From NCBI RefSeq assembly GCF_051020765.1, contig NC_134931.1, positions 18,120,810-18,184,809 of the forward strand: 64,000 nucleotides of DNA, read 5' to 3'. This document shows positions 42,346-53,700 of this stretch, piece after piece. The stretch's first letter is position 1. Each line of letters begins with the position of its first letter. This DNA comes from Lasioglossum baleicum (lineage: Eukaryota > Arthropoda > Insecta > Hymenoptera > Halictidae). A program made the translations under genes and the position numbers. Under the pieces are notes generated by a model. That model was given only the letters and a program-made list of their open reading frames with translations, was not told the origin of the DNA and did no database searches.

Positions 42346-42806
42346 ATTAAACTTATTGGTTAATTAAGTACCATTGTAATTAACATACTCTGTCAATGAA
42401 TTGCAAGTTTTCCTGAAAGTCAAAGAGTTTTTTGATGGTTCACTTTCTTTATTTCTAACACAAGATTGTCTCTCATCTCCGTTTTTATATATTTTTCTAC
42501 CAACAACGGAGAGATAAACATTTATATTTGCAAAAATATCAGATAATGCTATCGTCAATATATTAATTGTTATCCTAATGTACTTAACAAACAAACTTTA
42601 TTTAAAAGTAAAATTTAACGTCTAAATAAACAGCATTTCTCGATGAAAAACCTTCATGACACTTGGATTTTGACGCAGCAACTTAATACATTGGTACTTT
42701 TAAATTCTTCTAATGATTTTACTGTTTTAAATTACACCTACTCATCTTCGTCATAAATGCATAAAATCCGCTGTATATTAACATGCAAATTGCGAAAGAA
42801 ATTTTC

Positions 42807-42972
42807 GGAACGACCTAATACTTTGGAGTGTACAGTTCAAGGGGGGTATTCTCATTTGGAAGGGTAAACGGCAAGACTATTATTGGCCAAGTGTTTCAAA
42901 ATTCTGCATAAATATTTGACTATACATATATTTTAAGGAACGTGAAGTGTCCTATCCTTTTGTCCCCGACCG
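42807..42972. repeat. ~170 bp dispersed repeat, copy 2
   Basis: Same orientation as copy 1, with shared GGAGTGTACAGTTC, GGGGTATTCTCATTTGGAA, CTATTATTG and CCTTTTGTCCCCGAC. A more diverged third copy is suggested at 44630-44715 (GGACAAGTGTTTCAAAAATT). Confidence 0.8.
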
Positions 42973-42999
42973 TGGTTACCAGGGGTGAGGAGGGGGCAA

Positions 43000-44160
43000 T
43001 TGTAGAATTCAACAGGAATGTGTCACCTGCGTACGAATAACACAGCATCCAGCGTGTTAACGTTTGTCACGAGCGAGATCACCGTCGAGTGCAAGCCCCG
43101 AAATAACCAGCAGAATTTTCGAATCGGTCGGTTGCCGAGCGCGTGATGCGGAACGAGCCGCCTATCAGCGCTTGTTGCTTCCCGCAGGATATAGATGGGC
43201 ACGATACAGTACCCCGTGGAAGCAATAGAAAAAGATCCGGGGGTAAACGGAGGAAGACTTGTGTGCGCGAGAAGAAAGTTGCTCGTAGAAGTAAAAGCGA
43301 AACGGAGAATGAGAGAATAAAAGAGGACAAAGACAGAGAGAGGGAGAAGAAGAGAAACGCGGTAGAGGGGTAGGCAGGAGGAAAAAATTTACGGCTGATA
43401 ATTTGTAGACGCGCGAACAGCAAGAATGGCGGGTTGAGCGGTATCCGATGAGGCTGTAGAGAAGCATCGACGCGCGTCCGGAGTAGAAAGAGGAGCAAAG
43501 GATGCTTCTACAGGTGAAAGAAAGGCGGTGGCAGTTCCAGCGATGGTGATAGCTGTGCTCTGTCTTCTCTGTTCCTCTAATGGCGGTAGGTATACCGACG
43601 GCGGTGTTGCGAGAGCGAGATATCGGTAGCTTGGGACCGGGCTAAGAGAGGAAGCGAAACAGGCACACAGTGTGCTACTCGTTTGCAGGATACTGACGGC
43701 GTGTGTGCCGACGATGGTGAACGCGCCCGGACATCGATACAGCTCCTCCGCCACTTTGCCCCTGATCCTCTCTGACCCTCTCTGATTCCCGCCACCCTCT
43801 TGCACACACACAGGTACGTACACACGCAGAGTATGTACACATACAGAGATACGGCACGCACCACAGAGAGCTCAGGCCTCGTATACGAGTTCGCGTACCA
43901 TTAGCTCCAGGGGCTGAATCTACCCTCTGTCTTCCTCTACCTACACCCTTATCCACACTCGTTTACCGTTCCTTCCTACCCACCTGGCTCTGTCGCGTGC
44001 ACGCGTAGAAACGCGCGTGCCACGGCCTCGATCCTGGATCCCAGATTCGCCTAACTCAGGACCCCGTATCGCGGACCTTTCCAGCAGCACCGCGTCGAAA
44101 CGACCAGCCCCGGAACACGGTGATTAGCGTCCTGTGAACACGGTGGGGGGAGGGGTCAAA
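43000..44160. other. GC-rich island, no assigned gene
   Basis: CpG-rich DNA with GA/CT tracts (43260-43380) and CACACA/GTACGTAC runs (43800-43850). It contains AGCGCTTGTTGCTTC at 43168, also present at 42070, so the islands at 41.3-42.1 and 43.0-44.2 kb may share an ancestral duplication. Overlapping frames of 95-144 residues on the minus strand are low-complexity and mutually exclusive. Confidence 0.4.
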
Positions 44161-44233
44161 ATGATTTTGGCAGTTGGTATTGTTGGCTGGAATTCGGGAA
44201 CGAATACGGCAAGATCTGATTTCGCGCGATATA

Positions 44234-44290
44234 TTAACACTGAACCTACCACTGCCGGTCAAATGACCGGTTTCTGGTTTTTTATTTTAC
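44234..44290 (+). mobile_element. Possible TTAA transposon end
   Basis: TTAACACTGAACCTACCACT starts here and is followed by a palindrome, CCGGTCA-AA-TGACCGG. TTAA with a CACTGAACC start suggests one end of a TTAA-type transposon. No matching right end is visible. Confidence 0.4.
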
Positions 44291-44719
44291 AATTATTGAA
44301 ATTGTAATGATGCTTTCACTGGAAATGATTATACACATTTTTGTATCCAAGCACATCTACATATATAGTGTATATAATTGCCCAGTTTCTGTCCTTTGTA
44401 ACAGTAAAAAAATCTAGAAACGTGGCACATCGACAGCCGGTAGCCGAAAAGGGCGCACGAATGTGTTATGATCCCGGAAATTCTTCGGGGTGAAGTGTTG
44501 AAATTCAATTAATTTCATACCCATAAAATGAAAATAAACATAGGTATACAATGAAATTATCCTAGGTCGGAAGAAATGTTTAATTTTTAAGCTAAAATAT
44601 ATAGTTGCGACTGCAAAAAGCAGATTAAGGGGGTGTTGGAACTGTCATTTTTAAACAATTTATGAGATTTATTATAGGACAAGTGTTTCAAAAATTTTGT
44701 ATGCTTGTTTGGTATTTCA

Positions 44720-46335
44720 GAATAAGTATTATTTAAATGATTGTATGATGTCAGCAGCATATATTTCACAGTTGCCATGATATCTCAATAATGAATTAGC
44801 CAATCATCGTCAAATTTTACACACACGTAAAACAGATCTCTTTGTCTTCTGAGATACAAGCTGAAGATATTCAGAAAGCGAAGTGTATTACAACATCCAC
44901 CAAAGGAAATCACGTTTCGTTTTTACCAAAGCAAATAAATGTACAAATCAAGTGAGCATCCGGTTAAACGGACAGCACGAAAACGCAAGCAGGCGGAAAT
45001 GAAAAATTTACGTATACATAGTTCCGAAGTTCAGCAAGCTCAAATATGTACAAAGCGCGCTCTCATAAATGGAATAAAAATATTTTACAGAAGTTTGAAT
45101 ACACGTGAAATGTTTTATTAACTGCTCCTAGTGAAATTGAAGTCCGTGGTGCAAAAAAGTCCGGCGAGTCCAATTTTTTAATGAAACTCCACTTGCTTCA
45201 CATATTTTTATATACTCCTGATTTTTCGTTTAAATTAAAAATCTTACCTGTGTTCTTCAATTTATTATAAAGATGGCTCTCTTAACGCTTAATATCATTT
45301 TTCGTCAACGGTAATCATGATAAAAATTGCTACTATCATTTGCTTCTATTTTTTAAACAAATAACAATTGTTATTCTTAAATATAACAAACGAGGAGTCA
45401 GCAGGTAATTTTGCAAATTACAAATAAACGTGAACGGGTATAAAGTGGTGGCAATAAATTAAAGATTACTTCGAAAAAATGTGTTTCTCTACGTGCTAAC
45501 AGATTGATCAATTTTATAGACAATATTCGACGCGATTCTCGAAAGGTCGCGGAGTCGCACTCGTCGAATTAAATATACGGCGAACCGGAGCGCGATAATA
45601 ATTTGTTTAATTCGTTCACTCGCCATTTTCACAAATTATTATCGCGTCCTCCTGTACATACATTCAATTCTGCAAGTATGATGAAAAACGTTCTGTCACA
45701 TTTATTGCGCGCGAACGGAAATAGTTCGATGATTCCTGCCGAGACCGTTCGCCTGTGTATATTTTTTGTCGCGAAATTGCCAGAGCAATAAAAGATCCGT
45801 TAAAACGTTGCCGTTCGAAATCATAAATTCCGAAGAATTTTATAGAAATCCTGTCGCGCGAGTAACAAAGCAAATCAAATGTAAAAACGCATTGGCGATC
45901 CATGATGCCGCGACGCATCAATAGCGTCACCGGTACAATGCATGCGAACATTGATAAGACCAATCCAGTGACGTATCCATTAATACTGATACGTATCAAT
46001 TCCCAGGAATCGCGTCATGATTCAAAACCGGTATCGAAGTAAATTATCGTTAGTTTAGTAAGACTGATTTGTTAACATTTACTGTGGCGCCGCGCCACCA
46101 TCATACAGTGGATGGGTCTTATCGATGCGTCAGGGAGACAGTGATGGGGGCGGGTTCTTGCTTGTCCGGACCACCATAAGCTCGGAACGATGATCGTATC
46201 TACCGACTGACTCGGCAAAACTTAGATTAATATGGTTATTTATAGTCCGCGGATTTTTATGCAACACTAAAATGGCCTGCGTTTATTGTACAATACAGAA
46301 GCTATAGACATTTCTTTTTTCTGAATAATTTTAAT
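44720..46335. other. Non-coding DNA, unassigned short frames
   Basis: Contains a 111-residue minus-strand frame (45664-45999) and a 60-residue basic plus-strand frame (44939-45121). Neither matches a family I know. Otherwise AT-rich. Confidence 0.45.
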
Positions 46336-46340
46336 CACAC

Positions 46341-46574
46341 AGTTGCCACTAGGGTTGCCAGATCTTCTATATTTAATATGAGTCTTCTATATTTGAACTT
46401 GCTCTCCTATATCATATAATATTTGAATAAAAAATCATCTTTGTTTGAATAAAAATGCTTAAAATGTGCTGTGCACTTCTTTTACTTGAACTCCTATATT
46501 TTGAGCCTATCTCATATATGTATACATAATTGTATATTTGGATAAAACATTTCTGTCAACCCTAGTTGCCACTA
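46341..46574. mobile_element. ~210 bp MITE with direct flanking repeats
   Basis: The inner ends CTAGGGTTGCCAGA and TCTGTCAACCCTAG-like sequence are inverted (one mismatch). An 11 bp direct repeat, AGTTGCCACTA, stands outside both ends (46341-46351 and 46564-46574). The interior is AT-rich with several CTCCTATAT/CTTCTATAT motifs. Long target duplications occur in Mutator-like and hAT elements; the superfamily is open. Confidence 0.65.
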
Positions 46575-46610
46575 ATACGGTAGTATTTGGAGATAACAAG
46601 TGGGAGAAAA

Positions 46611-46742
46611 TTTAAGGGGTGGTTCTCCATGACAATATGTACAAGACGAAAATAAAGATCAATAAATAGTGAGTCTTTATGTGTCATTCTTTATTTATTC
46701 TTCATTTTCGTCTTATATTGGCATAGAGACCCACCCCTTCCT
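46611..46742. mobile_element. ~130 bp foldback element
   Basis: AAGGGGTGGTTCTCCATGAC at the left and the complement of AAGGGGTGGGTCTCTATGCC at the right form arms of about 55 bp, continuing through AAGACGAAAAT and AATAAATA. It lies only 40 bp from the preceding MITE. Confidence 0.8.
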
Positions 46743-48188
46743 TTTTTTTGGAATTTTTGTTATAAATGCAGGAAGTCCCACTATTTATTTTGCTTCGATT
46801 AGAATGCATTTTATACGAATAATTTGGACATATTTTTCGTGAACACGAAAACATGATTATTTAAACAATTCAGTTTTTTAGATGTAAACGAAGTACTCCG
46901 TAATATCGACAATTAAGCTAGATTATTATATGCAAGTATATAGGATTCAATTTTAAGTGAATGAAGTTAAGGAATAAAACACATTCGAAGTTGTATAATG
47001 CGAGTACTTTTTTTATCTCTAAAAATGTTTATTTCGATTTAGTCTCCTAATATGAAAAAAAGTAAAACAATATTTGTATATAAGTGTAATTGCAAATTGT
47101 AAAATGAATAATTTTGCAAGCAAAATATATCATAATCGAGCAGAGTATATATTATTTTTAAAATAATATTTTGTCAGAAGCACAAAATACTGTTGCTTTT
47201 CTCTAAAATACGTTGTTTATCAATATCTAGAGGCGAAAGAATACATTCATGTCCTCTATGATTGCTTCATGTAATCTTTTTCGTAGTTGATACCCACAGT
47301 ACGAGAGATCGATATCCGTTAAAAAGAAAAAAATATGCAAACTTTGTCCAATAATTATAGTTCTCAATGTCGATTACCCTCATTTCGAACGATTTCATAA
47401 AAAATATAGAAAATCTAACGTAAGAAAAGAGTGCAACACGGAGAACCTTACCGTCTGTCGCTCGCAGACGTTTCTACTATTACCACAGGCTAAAGAAAAG
47501 GATATTTTTAATAATAATTTTGTTTGCTCTACTTGTATAATTTTAAATAAACTTTCAAACGACATTATCAGAACCGTAGGAATCGATTTACCACAGTTCT
47601 AATGATTCACTTTTCCGAATAGACAGATTTATAATTTGTACCACACAAGATCTAAGTTTTCGCATTTGTTATATTACACCAATGTTATAACTGATGGAAT
47701 TGTTTTACATAATTGATTTATTTCGTGTTAATTAATGTGATCGTTAATGCGCCCGATGTGAATGCGATCTCTATAAATAAATAATGTTAACAAGTTCCAT
47801 GCTAATCGGAAACCGTGAACAATGCAGGTGTAGGTATTACAAGATCGAACACAAAACGAGGAGTATTGACACCATCGAAACAGGTCTGGGTAGTACCATT
47901 ATGTGTAAGTGAACTAAAGCTCCTGACATATTTGGTCATCCGCGTAGTGTAGTCGGATATGCGGGTAATACAGTTACGGTTACCCGGAAATACGTACTGT
48001 ACGGTTAACCGACGAAGCTCTGTTAGCTAGTCGGACGCAGGATTATAATAAACATTACGATTATCGCCACCGTGGTCTACACAGGGTATTTTACTGCACA
48101 AACCGCTAACAAAAAGTAGAGGCAAGAACCTTTCATAAACATCCGTTTAAGTAATAATCACTTTCCTGAGATTAGGGGAAAAAATGTT

Positions 48189-48216
48189 ACTCTCTCTCTC
48201 TCTCTCTCTCTCTCTT
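48189..48216. repeat. (CT)n microsatellite
   Basis: An uninterrupted CT run of about 28 bases. Similar but shorter CT or GA tracts occur at 508-533, 808-830 and 12517-12543. Confidence 0.9.
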
Positions 48217-48373
48217 TCACTGCCAGTACCGGATTAGTCACGTGACCGGGCGGAAGCGTGGGGGAATAGCATCGTAGAAGGGGAAGGGTAGAGCGCAACA
48301 CAAATCTTTTAATAAATAAATATTAACGAAACATTTAGTGATCTGTCTGCTCATTTTTTTGTTGTTTGTAATC

Positions 48374-48893
48374 TATTCATTTTTGTTTTATATGTATAAA
48401 ATCTACCAACGTCAAACAAATATAAAATAAAGGATTTTATTTCCATACCACTGAGAATATACCGCATCCATAACAATTTAATTTTCTCACAGACTGAACA
48501 CTTATAGATTTTAATGAAACTTTTTGTGGCGATTCTAGAGACAAAATAAGCAGACACGTGTCCGAGCTTTTCTGCCAATGCTCATTTTTCACAAATATAT
48601 TTAACATATAATTTTTGGATCTCACTGACAGCGGAGCCTTAGGCAAAATAAAAATGATTTGCATCACTTGCAACAAGCAGAAGTCGAATAAAAGTTTCAT
48701 TCTTCCTTTTATAACTTGAATATGTTTGAACTACTACATTGGCGTTCTCAAATTCTTTTACCCCGTCTAGTGTTCATTCTTGTACTAAATGTATAAAATC
48801 GACCAACGGCAAATAAATATGTTACAAAAGGGTTTTATCTTCATACCACTAAATATACCGGATCCATGACAATTTAATTTTCTCAGAGAATGT
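48374..48893. repeat. Direct repeat pair of ~125 bp, 397 bp apart
   Basis: 48374-48497 and 48771-48893 share TGTATAAAATC, ACCAACG, TTCATACCACT, ATATACCG, ATCCAT and ACAATTTAATTTTCTCA. They may be two copies of one dispersed element or the edges of a tandem duplication. Confidence 0.75.
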
Positions 48894-48899
48894 GTGAAA

Positions 48900-51020
48900 A
48901 TGTATTATATTTAGTACCGGTATGCAAGGATCAAATACTGTTTGACAACGTTCCTCCTCGTTGTAATGCCACAATTGCGGTAATCCGGTGGTCCGAGTGT
49001 CTTTATAAGTACGTGTCATCCAGAATAGTACGGCAGTATAATCATCCTTTGCCACGAGCTTCCAAAGCATCGTTATCTCCGTTAGCATGGATTTTCTATC
49101 CTCTGATCGTTTAATATCCCTCAAGGGCCTATATAACTGATATTCGTGGCTCATCGTCCTGGATAAACGGCCGATCGAGCATGGTTTCGACGTAAGCTTC
49201 GGTATTCCGATCCGGCGACTTTGTACGTCAGATCGTTAAGCCGCATTAAAGTATCCGTTTTAGGCGGATAGAGGACGGCTTTTGAGTTCGGAACCGCGAA
49301 TCACTTTCAATGCGTTCCTTGAAATTCACCAGGTTCTCAACGTTCCACAACTACGCCGGTATACACACACGCGAAAACACGTAAATCGTTTGCCTCGCGG
49401 ATGATTGCCCATCGCCCCTAATTGACGTGTACAGGTAGATTTAACTTTGTTGTCGAAGCTTTTCTACCTTTCCGCATTATTGTAACTTCTCATTCGTTGT
49501 TACAGTTCATTTTATGAATAATTATATTAATTTAAAAGTCTGATATTGCTCTGCTATTGCTGAAGCAACGCCCTCGAGTCCACCCATTTTCTTTTCTGAG
49601 GCATTAACTAATTGAGAGATATATGTATAATTATTTTTTCCACATGATTTTGAATTTTCTTCAAACCTAAATGAATCGGTGGTAAAGCTTCTTCCTATTC
49701 ATACAATTCATTGGTTATTGTATCATGTTATTAAAAATTAACATTTCTTACTAATACGTCAACGACATGTAAACTATAACTTTCGCTTAGAAGGCATAAT
49801 AATGATCCTAATGACGATACTCCACATTTTATGTTTTCAAATTTTCTCTATAACGTTCGATGTATAATACTGTGGAACATTTTGTAACGTTGTTATAACC
49901 CAGTTCCGACTACGCCCAAGGTTCTACATGGAATTCCTTTCAATCATATCTACGCGACATCGAAGTAAAAATAAACGGAAAATGTAGACATGTTTCAACG
50001 CGATTGTAATAAATAATAGGTGATAATATCTGGTGAATCGCCCTTTATATTATGATAAATGCTGACAGCAATCTGAATAAATACAACAAAAATGGAGCAA
50101 GACAAAACAGTTTATCATTGGATAATCAGGAATTAAGTAATCGTCTTATGCAAGCCCCACGCTAAAAATTATATTACAATTGTTTTATTTAATGACAATC
50201 GAACCCTCAAGAGGTGGTGTTAAACCAAACGTGCAAATATTGACTTACAGTACTTTTGCATGGAACGGCTCGAACATCAATATAAAAGAATCGCTGTCAG
50301 TGCTCCGTGGACCAAATGATAAACAGTGCACACAAGATATTTCCCCCGATATAACAGGATATAATAAACTGCATGATATAATGCAACACTCTCGTTCAAG
50401 TGCTTCAAATCATTAACTTTGCCCGCAAGTAGAGTGTCTTCCTGTTTCGAGAATGCAGAGATTTATCTCCGGTAGGGAACAGAGTTTCGTGAACGGGGGC
50501 GTAGTCAGAGTGTACGGAAATCGGTAAACGATTAAACCCAACAGCATTCGAGTAATGCAAGCTTAAGCTCCAAGAGATTTGATCAACCAGGAAGTACACA
50601 TGCATTCCCGACGAACTTTCCTGTTGCTTTTTACGGTGACTGTACAGGCTGTTTCAAAATTATATGTCGCGGCCACTATAGCGTCTTTCTGCACCTCTGG
50701 ATCGGTGGAGATTTAAAAAACAGAATTGTTTTTTACCACGCCAGTTAAGATGACTGGTTTTACAATTTCTCTCTGAAATTCCTACTTCATGTTACATTTT
50801 TTCGCAATGCGATGACTATTACAGCGATAACTAAAGTTATAATATAATGAATTTTATTTTTGTTTTATCTAGGTGCACGGTAGTGCACCAGCCAAGTTCT
50901 CGCACTACCTCCATTTACACGAAACAACTTTCATAAACGAGAATTATTACCTTACACTTTTTATACATAAATGTTCCAAGGATCGATCTGTGAGAACAGA
51001 AATATGTTGAAAAGACGTTA
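48900..51020. other. Non-coding DNA upstream of the repeat complex
   Basis: A 101-residue minus-strand frame (48849-49154, MSHEYQLYRPLRDIKRSED...) overlaps the end of the 125 bp direct repeat and is not recognised. No promoter-like or repeat structure is evident between 49.2 and 51.0 kb. Confidence 0.45.
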
Positions 51021-51026
51021 CTGTAA

Positions 51027-51505
51027 AAAATTAGATGGCAAGGTGTTCAAGGGAGTGCTTGTCCACATCGTTGGCAAAAGGAATTATTATAAACATTAAT
51101 TAGCTAGAATTAATAAATGTCTCATAGTATTATTTTGAATAAATTAATCCGTGCGAATGTTCATGGTTTAAAAGTTATTCTGTATCTCGAGTTTTATTGC
51201 CTATTTTTACGAAAAATTTAGATGGCAAGGTGGTCAAGGGAGTGCTCGTTAACATCAGTAGCAAAAGGAATTGTTATAAACATTAAACAGCCAGAAATAA
51301 TAAATTTATCTATGAATTGTATCGAATAAATTAATGCGTCCGCGAATATTATAGTTTAAAAGTTATTCCGTATCACGAAAACTATTAGCCACTTTGACTA
51401 AAAAATTAGGTGGTCAGATAGCCAAGGGATTGCTTGTGGACATCGCTGTAAAATAGAATTGTTATAAACATTAACCAGCTGGAAATAATAAATTTATCAA
51501 TAATT
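51027..51505. repeat. Diverged ~187 bp tandem repeat, about 2.5 copies
   Basis: Copies start with TTAGATGGCAAGGTG or a close variant at 51031, 51218 and 51406 (periods 187 and 188). They share TTGTTATAAACATTA, an AATAATAAATT segment and TTTAAAAGTTATTC. The third copy is cut after about 100 bp by the start of the GC-rich array. AT-rich and clearly diverged, so older than the arrays that follow. Confidence 0.85.
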
Positions 51506-51507
51506 GT

Positions 51508-52318
51508 CACGGCGATCGACATCGATCGATATTCGGCAGAGTGGGGGGCGCCGCTCGAGCTCAGCGGAGTGGGGGCCGCCGCTCGAGCTAGGCGGCTCGG
51601 CGAGAGCTCTCCGTCAGTCAGTCAGTCGGGGCGGGGGGACCGGCGTGAGCGGACGTGCTGCGGGACCAGGAGCGCCAGGAGAACCGGAGGGACCAGAGGT
51701 GGACCAGAGGAGAACACCACGGCGATCGACATCGATCGATATTCGGCGGAGTGGGGGGCGCCGCTCGAGTTCGGCGGAGTGGGGGCCGCCGCTCGAGCTA
51801 AGCGGCTCGGCGAGAGCTCTCCGTCAGTCAGTCAGTCGGGGCGGGGGGACCGGCGTGAGCGGACGTGCTGCGGGACCAGGAGCGCCAGGAGAACCGGAGG
51901 GACCAGAGGTGGACCAGAGGTGGACCAGAGGTGAACACCACGGCGATCGACATCGATCGATATTCGGCGGAGTGGGGGCCGCCGCTCGAGCTAGGCGGCT
52001 CGGCGAGAGCTCTCCGTCAGTCAGTCAGTCGGGGCGGGGGGACCGGCGTGAGCGGACGTGCTGCGGGACCAGGAGCGCCAGGAGAACCGGAGGGACCAGA
52101 GGTGGACCAGAGGTGGACCAGAGGTGAACACCACGGCGATCGACATCGATCGATATTCGGCGGAGTGGGGGCCGCCGCTCGAGCTAGGCGGCTCGGCGAG
52201 AGCTCTCCGTCAGTCAGTCAGTCGGGGCGGGGGAAGCGGGGTGAGCGGACGTGCTGCGGGACCAGGAGTGCCAGGAGAACCGGAGGGACCAGAGGTGGAC
52301 CAGAGGTGGACTAGAGGT
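51508..52318. repeat. GC-rich 193-221 bp tandem array, 4 copies
   Basis: Units begin CACGGCGATCGACATCGATC at 51508, 51719, 51940 and 52133. Length differences come from an internal duplication (GCGGAGTGGGGGCCGCCGCTC-like, present in units 1 and 2) and from a variable number of 11 bp GGTGGACCAGA steps at the unit end. Each unit carries (GTCA)n before GGGGCGGGG, a GAGCTC, and a small GCCGC/GCGGC hairpin. The array is CpG-rich inside AT-rich DNA, so it may act as a promoter or CpG island. Overlapping ATCGAT/CGATA sites recur in each unit, resembling insect DRE/BEAF-type motifs. Long open frames here have no ATG start and shift frame between units, so they are not treated as coding. Confidence 0.9.
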
Positions 52319-52368
52319 CATCTACAGTTACCCTGGCCTATCTTCAACTGTCAATTCAAGGAACAACG

Positions 52369-53209
52369 GTAAGTTTGATTACTAATATTTTTCAAAACTT
52401 CTTTTGTCTTTTTAAACTCGTCCTTCATACTTTTGAAATTTTCATCGAGACTTTCAATGAAAACTATTGAGTCTTCTTCAAATTTATCAATTTTATTCTT
52501 TATAAAAATTGCATTTTGAGCGCCCCACTCGTATGCAGGATTATAATTGCTCTTGTGAGCTGCTTTGTTGGTTGTTTTCGCACTCGTGTGCGGGGTTATA
52601 GTTATTCTCACGAGCTGTTTCGCTGGTTGTATTCGCACTTCTGTGCGGGGTTACAACTGCTCTCATGAGCTGGTTCTCTGATTGTATTCGCACTTCTGTG
52701 CGGGGTTACAGTTGCTCTCATGAGCTGGTTTTCTGATTGTATTCGCACTCATGTGCAGGATTACAATTGTTCTTGTGAATTGGTTTGCTGGTTGCATTCG
52801 CACTTCTGTGCGGGGTTACAATTGCTCTCATGAGCTGGTTCTCTGATTGTATTCGCACTCATGTGCAGGATTAAAATTGTTCTTGTGAATTGGTTCGCTG
52901 GTTGTGTGTGTATTCGCACTCGTGTGCGTGGTTATAGTTATTCTCATGAGCTAGTTCTCTGATTGTATTCGCACTCATGTGCAGGATTAAAATTGTTCTT
53001 GTGAATTGGTTCGCTGGTTGTGTGCGTATTCGCACTCGTGTGCGGGGTTATAGTTATTCTCATGAGCTGGTTCTCTGATTGTATTCGCACTCATGTGCAG
53101 GATTACAATTGTTCTTCTGAACTGGTTCGCTGGTTACATTCGCACTCGCGTGCGTGATTTAATTCCGCATTCAAATGCATTGTTTCTAAATACGATTAGT
53201 CTGTTTCAG
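52369..53209 (+). other. Candidate intron of a non-coding transcript
   Basis: A consensus donor GTAAGT lies at 52369-52374 directly after the GC-rich array and its 50 bp unique tail. A strong acceptor, CTGTTTCAG, ends at 53209. The same acceptor block (ATTAGTCTGTTTCAGCTAGA) is repeated exactly, ending at 54049, so an alternative intron of 1681 bp is possible. Splicing is inferred from signals only. Confidence 0.4.
52526..53158. repeat. ~55 bp hairpin tandem array, about 12 copies
   Basis: The unit is close to TTCGCACTC(G/A)TGTGC, GGGGTTATAGTT, CTC(A/G)TGAGCTGGTT, CTGATTGTA. Each unit holds two short self-complementary sites: GCAC-TCGT-GTGC (also with TCAT or TTCT loops) and GCTC-TCAT-GAGC (also TTGT). 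Two unit subtypes alternate in the right half, suggesting a higher-order dimer of about 110 bp. Confidence 0.85.
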
Positions 53210-53235
53210 CTAGATTACTTGAGCCGGCTGCTAAC

Positions 53236-53286
53236 GAAGACGACACACCGAATGAAGAGGACATACCAACGAAGAGGAAGAAGACT
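53236..53286. repeat. Short degenerate GAAGAGGACA array (first module)
   Basis: ACGAAGACGACACACC, GAATGAAGAGGACATACC and AACGAAGAGGAAGAAG follow one another. They match the 16 bp array at 54060-54190 and occupy the same place relative to the ATTAGTCTGTTTCAG block. Confidence 0.6.
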
Positions 53287-53417
53287 GGAGTATATTTTTA
53301 AGTTAGTCATATTATTTAATCTACATATTAAGATTGTATATCTTCGTTGTAAATATGTCGAGTAATTGTTGCCGTAACTTCACTTTGCTCGACTCGTATC
53401 TCAGGTCGCTTGCTGTC

Positions 53418-53458
53418 GGCCAAGGGTACATCAATGTTTTCTTCGTTTACCCTTGGCC
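53418..53458 (+). other. 11 bp perfect hairpin
   Basis: GGCCAAGGGTA at 53418-53428 is exactly complementary to TACCCTTGGCC at 53448-53458, with a 19 nt loop. The right arm and following CCATCTTCA resemble CCCTGGCCTATCTTCA at 52331-52347 before the donor-like site, so this piece also seems copied from elsewhere in the locus. Confidence 0.7.
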
Positions 53459-53610
53459 CATCTTCAGTTCGTTATTTCGAAACACTTATTCAGTCAGTCA
53501 TCACGACAATTTTCAAATCTGAATTTCCAATTATTCGCTTCGGAACTTTCACAAGTCCCTCTTCTAAAAATTTTCACATTTTGTTTGAAATTCGTATTCC
53601 TCCGATTGGA

Positions 53611-53700
53611 GGTCCCCCAGGGGCTCACTCACGGATGAGGCCGTGAGTGAGTACGGGGTGTCGCGTCCCCGGGGCTACCCGAATCGCCTATAGGCCGCAC
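53611..53700 (+). repeat. 90 bp GC-rich hairpin block, first copy
   Basis: Begins GGTCCCCCAGGGGCTCACTC and ends TATAGGCCGCAC. It contains an 11 bp perfect stem, CTCACTCACGG against CCGTGAGTGAG, with loop ATGAGG. A second copy lies at 54219-54307. Confidence 0.85.

Noticed and set aside
43079..43956. Minus-strand frames of 93-144 residues in the 43 kb island
   Set aside because: Mutually overlapping in three frames and low-complexity; no domain or splice context.
51504..52372. Long Ser/Arg/Gly-rich open frames (104-207 residues) in the GC-rich array
   Set aside because: They start at TTG or inside repeats, unit lengths of 193, 210 and 221 are not multiples of three so each unit is read in a different frame, and several frames are open at once because the array is GC-rich.
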